From positions 1-8,148 of the forward strand of contig JAOTVO010000109.1 of the NCBI GenBank assembly GCA_029863355.1: DNA of 8,148 nt, in the 5' to 3' direction. The notes below the pieces were generated by a model that was given only the letters and a program-made list of their open reading frames with translations, was not told the DNA's origin and did not search any database. The number at the start of each line of letters is the position of its first letter. Position 1 is the stretch's first letter. Shown here in pieces: positions 5,613 through 8,148 of the stretch. The translations under genes were made by a program, and so were the position numbers. Origin of the DNA: Candidatus Krumholzibacteriia bacterium. Its GTDB lineage: Bacteria > Krumholzibacteriota > Krumholzibacteria > WVZY01 > JAKEHA01.

Positions 5613-7043
5613 ATGACCCCGCACCCGTCGCAACCCTTTCTTCGCGCGATTCCCCCGGTGGACGCGATCCTGGCCCACGCGGCCCTGTCCGGTCCGCGCG
5701 CCGACCACCCGCGCTTTCCCTTCACGCGGGTGGCGCGCGAGGTCCTCGACGCGCTGCGCGAAGGGGAGCCTGCGGGGCGCCCCGCGGCCGAGCGCTCGGC
5801 GATCACGGCCTGGGCGGCCGAGCAGGTGCGGCAGCGCGTCGAGGTGCTGCGGCGCGGCGGGCTCCGGCGCGTGCTCAACGGCACCGGCGTGATCCTCCAC
5901 ACCAACCTCGGCCGCGCGGTGCTGGACGCGCGCGCCCAGGCGGCGGCCCGGGAGGCGATGGCGGGCTACGTCAGCCTCGAGGTGGACCTTGCCACGGGCG
6001 CGCGGAGCCCGCGCGGCGACGTGCTGCTGCGCCTGGCCGCGCTGGCCACCGGCGCCGAGGCGGCGATGGTGGTCAACAACAACGCGGCCGCGGTCTACCT
6101 GGTCGCGAACACCTTCTCGCCGCCGGGACGGGTGATCGTGTCGCGCGGCGAGCTGGTGGAGATCGGCGGGAGTTTCCGGCTCCCCGAGATCCTGCGCCAC
6201 GCCGCGAGCGAGGTGGTGGAGGTGGGCACGACGAACCGCACCTACGCCGAGGACTACGGCGCGGCGGCGCGCGCCGGGGACCTGATCCTCAAGGTGCACA
6301 AGAGCAACTACACCATCGAGGGCTTCGCCCACGAGGCCGCCATCGCCGATCTGGTCGCGATCGGGCGGACCGCCGGCTGCGCGGTGGTCTACGACCTGGG
6401 CAGCGGAGCGCTCTTCGACTTCGCCGCGGCCGGCTTCGGCGCGGAACCCGCGGTCGCCGGCATCCTCGAGCGCGGAATCGACGCCGTCACGATGAGCGGC
6501 GACAAGCTGATGGGCGGGGCGCAGGCGGGCATCATCGCGGGTGGTCGCGTCTTCGTCGAACGACTCAAACAAAACCCTTTGAGGCGCGCGCTGCGCGTTG
6601 ATAAAGTGACCATCGCAGCGCTGCAAGCGGTGCTGCGGGCCTACCTCTTCGATCCGGATCCCGCCACCGGTGTGCCCGCCGTCGCGCAAGTACTCGCCGG
6701 CGGAGACGGACTCGCCGAGCGCGCACGCCGCGTGGTCGCGGGGCTCTCCGCCCCGGCACCGGCCGGGGTCGCGGTCGCCGTGTGCGAGGACGAAGCGGCG
6801 GCCGGGGGAGGGAGCTTGACGGCGGCGTCGGTGCCTTCGTACGCGATCTCGCTGCGGTGCCCCTCGGAGGCGGACGCGCTCGCGCTCGGCCGCGCGCTGC
6901 GGCAGCACGAACCGGCGGTGATCCCGAGAATCAAGGGGAACGAGGTGCGCGTGAACTTGAGAACGATCCTACCCGGAGAGGACGAGATCCTGCGCGCGGC
7001 GCTCGACGCGGTTCTCGCGGCGCGCGCCGAGGCCAAGACGTGA
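5613..7043 (+). CDS. selA: L-seryl-tRNA(Sec) selenium transferase
   Basis: A 476-residue cytoplasmic PLP enzyme, close to the usual SelA length. SelA turns Ser-tRNA(Sec) into selenocysteinyl-tRNA(Sec) using selenophosphate. Family signatures run in order: FLRAIPPVDAIL near the N-terminus, LNGTGVILHTNLGRA, VVNNNAAAVYL, SRGELVEIGGSFRLPEIL, EVGTTNRTYAEDY, KVHKSNYTIEGF, then SGDKLMGG with the PLP-binding lysine at Lys298, NPLRRALRVDK, and the closing RIKGNEVRVNLRTILP. Nothing essential looks missing. ATG 5613 is chosen because the protein then begins as SelA proteins do; TTG 5565 and ATG 5571 would add a leader unlike the family. No strong ribosome site precedes it. Its presence implies selenoprotein synthesis in this organism, but selB, selC and selD are not here. 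In many genomes selB follows selA; here an unrelated gene does, overlapping at TGATG. Confidence 0.95.
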   Translation: MTPHPSQPFLRAIPPVDAILAHAALSGPRADHPRFPFTRVAREVLDALREGEPAGRPAAERSAITAWAAEQVRQRVEVLRRGGLRRVLNGTGVILHTNLGRAVLDARAQAAAREAMAGYVSLEVDLATGARSPRGDVLLRLAALATGAEAAMVVNNNAAAVYLVANTFSPPGRVIVSRGELVEIGGSFRLPEILRHAASEVVEVGTTNRTYAEDYGAAARAGDLILKVHKSNYTIEGFAHEAAIADLVAIGRTAGCAVVYDLGSGALFDFAAAGFGAEPAVAGILERGIDAVTMSGDKLMGGAQAGIIAGGRVFVERLKQNPLRRALRVDKVTIAALQAVLRAYLFDPDPATGVPAVAQVLAGGDGLAERARRVVAGLSAPAPAGVAVAVCEDEAAAGGGSLTAASVPSYAISLRCPSEADALALGRALRQHEPAVIPRIKGNEVRVNLRTILPGEDEILRAALDAVLAARAEAKT

Positions 7044-8148
7044 TGGACCGTGTCTCCACGTACCAGGTCGGCGCGACCGCAGAGGTGCTGCACGGCGCGC
7101 TGGAGCGGGGAACACTACCGCCGGAACTGCACGAGCCGCTGCGCGCGCTCGTCCAGCGCGTGACGCGCATCGCGTCCGAGCAGGAGCTCTCCATCTACCT
7201 CTTTTCCGGCGACGAGTCGGCCGAGGTGCGCGATCTTTTCGCCTACGCGCTGGCGCGCGCGCTGCGGCCGCACGTGCCCAGCACGCTCGTCGTCGATTGC
7301 GATTTCCTGGCCGTGGGCATGCACGGCGTGGTGCCCCAGAAAGACGCCCTGGGCTTCCTCGATCTGCTCCTCTACGGCAGCTCGATCGGCGTGATCACCC
7401 AGGAGGCGCCCGGCGGCGTGCGCACCGTGGGGGCCGGGTCCTTTCCCGTCACCAAACGCATGCCGTTCGTCATGGGCGCGTTCGAGGACGCGTCCCGCCG
7501 CCTGGCCAAACACGCGCGCTGCGTGATCTTCACGGGGCCGCTCGACGACGACGACGGCGAGCTGCACCCCCTCATCGGTGCGGTGGACCTGCCGGTGCTC
7601 GTGCGCGGCGCGCTCGAGGCGCCGACGTCGGGCATCCCCGACCCGGTCGAGGAGCAGTTGGCCGAGCACTTCCGCGCGGACCTGATCAGCGTGCGCGTCA
7701 CCGCTCCCGCGGCCTCGCCGCCGGGCGTGGACGAGGTGGGGGCGGCGCCCACGAGCGCCGCACAGCCGCCGGCTGAGCGCCCCGCGCCGGACGCGAGGCC
7801 CGCGGCGGGGGAGCCTGCGGAGCCCGAGACGGTGGCCGCGGACGGCCCCACCGCCCCGGTCGCGGTCGGGATAGAGGACTTCGAGGAGCCTCGCTTCAAC
7901 GCCACGCTCCCCCGCGTGTTCGTGGGCGTGTTCGTCGTCATCGTGATCGCGTCGGTGGTGTGGTGGGTGTACGTGGAACGCACTTCACGCGGGACGCCGC
8001 CGACCTTGCCCGATCAGGGCGCGCGCACGCCCCTCGTGGAAACGCCCCCCGAGACGAGACAGCCCGCCGCGGGCGCCCAAGCCGGGACCGAGACGCTCGC
8101 GGCCGGCGAGCCGGCGGAGACCCTCGCCGTCGCCCGGCCGGGCCCCGC
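7043..8148 (+). CDS. Membrane protein with degenerate P-loop (BY-kinase/MinD-like) domain, partial
   Basis: A frame open from ATG 7043 to the window edge, 368 codons without a stop, so the C-terminus is missing. Its ATG overlaps the selA TGA (TGATG), and GAGG at 7029-7032 lies 10 bases upstream, which suggests translational coupling. Residues 49-190 follow the layout of CpsD/Wzc-type tyrosine-kinase and MinD-like ATPases: a strand and loop at ELSIYLFSGDESAEVRDLFA where Walker A should be, LVVDCDFLAVGMHG at the Walker A' position, LGFLDLLLYGSSIGVI, RTVGAGSFPVTKRMPF, RCVIFTGPLDDDDGE, and VDLPVLVRGA as a final strand. The GKS/T of Walker A is absent. A Pro/Ala-rich stretch (about 221-275) leads to one membrane segment (291-310, VFVGVFVVIVIASVVWWVYV), followed by a second Pro/Ala/Glu-rich stretch. 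No signal peptide is seen, so the N-terminal domain is likely cytoplasmic. The gene is real on length, coupling and domain order; the function is unknown. Confidence 0.75.
   Translation, partial: MDRVSTYQVGATAEVLHGALERGTLPPELHEPLRALVQRVTRIASEQELSIYLFSGDESAEVRDLFAYALARALRPHVPSTLVVDCDFLAVGMHGVVPQKDALGFLDLLLYGSSIGVITQEAPGGVRTVGAGSFPVTKRMPFVMGAFEDASRRLAKHARCVIFTGPLDDDDGELHPLIGAVDLPVLVRGALEAPTSGIPDPVEEQLAEHFRADLISVRVTAPAASPPGVDEVGAAPTSAAQPPAERPAPDARPAAGEPAEPETVAADGPTAPVAVGIEDFEEPRFNATLPRVFVGVFVVIVIASVVWWVYVERTSRGTPPTLPDQGARTPLVETPPETRQPAAGAQAGTETLAAGEPAETLAVARPGP

Noticed and set aside
3146..5905. A 919-codon minus-strand frame over the amidase region
   Set aside because: It is the shifted frame of the amidase gene. 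The translation is a monotonous Arg/Pro/Ala/Gly string without motifs, whereas the amidase frame has an intact catalytic signature.
5535..6908. A 457-codon minus-strand frame antisense to selA
   Set aside because: selA is unmistakable on the + strand. The antisense product shows no family resemblance and would also run into the divergent control region.
7041..7043. The TGA ending selA as a possible selenocysteine codon
   Set aside because: Reading through continues in a frame with no domain character, the SelA C-terminus is already complete, and the next gene starts in another frame at this very point.
1..8148. Mobile elements, CRISPR arrays, tRNA or other RNA genes, attachment sites
   Set aside because: No transposase or integrase motifs, spaced direct repeats, cloverleaf sequences or target-site duplications were seen on either strand. 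The genes read as ordinary chromosomal content.

Overview
This is an 8.1 kb piece of a very GC-rich bacterial chromosome from a diderm (Gram-negative type) organism. The evidence for a diderm is a lipoprotein with a good lipobox, a TonB-type energy transducer and a periplasmic peptidoglycan amidase. No tRNA, rRNA, mobile element or CRISPR array is visible. The gene styles (BFN-domain protein, TPR plus periplasmic-binding-fold lipoprotein, multidomain amidase, SelA) would fit an uncultivated lineage near the Eisenbacteria/Krumholzibacteriota/Gemmatimonadota/Latescibacterota. That placement is an impression from protein style, not something the window proves.

Layout. Left block, + strand (1-2437): the 3' end of a TPR-type protein, a bifunctional-nuclease-family (BFN/DUF151) protein, and a lipoprotein joining TPR-like repeats to a type-1 periplasmic-binding fold. 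The gaps are 9 bp and then a 29-bp overlap, so this looks like one operon. Middle block, - strand (2472-5502): a large N-acetylmuramoyl-L-alanine amidase followed by a TonB-family protein. The TonB gene has its own good-looking promoter and meets the left block tail to tail across a 34-bp gap. Right block, + strand (5613-8148): selA, divergent from the amidase, then a membrane-protein gene that overlaps the selA stop (TGATG) and runs off the right edge.

How the parts may work together. Several products point at the envelope: a lipoprotein with the domain order of the penicillin-binding-protein activator LpoA, a cell-wall amidase, a TonB protein, and a single-pass membrane protein with a Pro/Ala-rich region after the membrane segment. 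selA is a housekeeping selenocysteine gene. Its partners selB, selC and selD are not in the window.

Two observations stand out. First, the amidase seems to contain two amidase-fold domains; in the second, all three zinc-ligand positions and the catalytic glutamate are replaced, so it is probably a dead, binding or regulatory copy. Second, the last gene begins with a domain laid out like a BY-kinase/MinD-type P-loop ATPase but has lost the Walker A lysine motif, so it may be a pseudo-ATPase fused to a membrane anchor.
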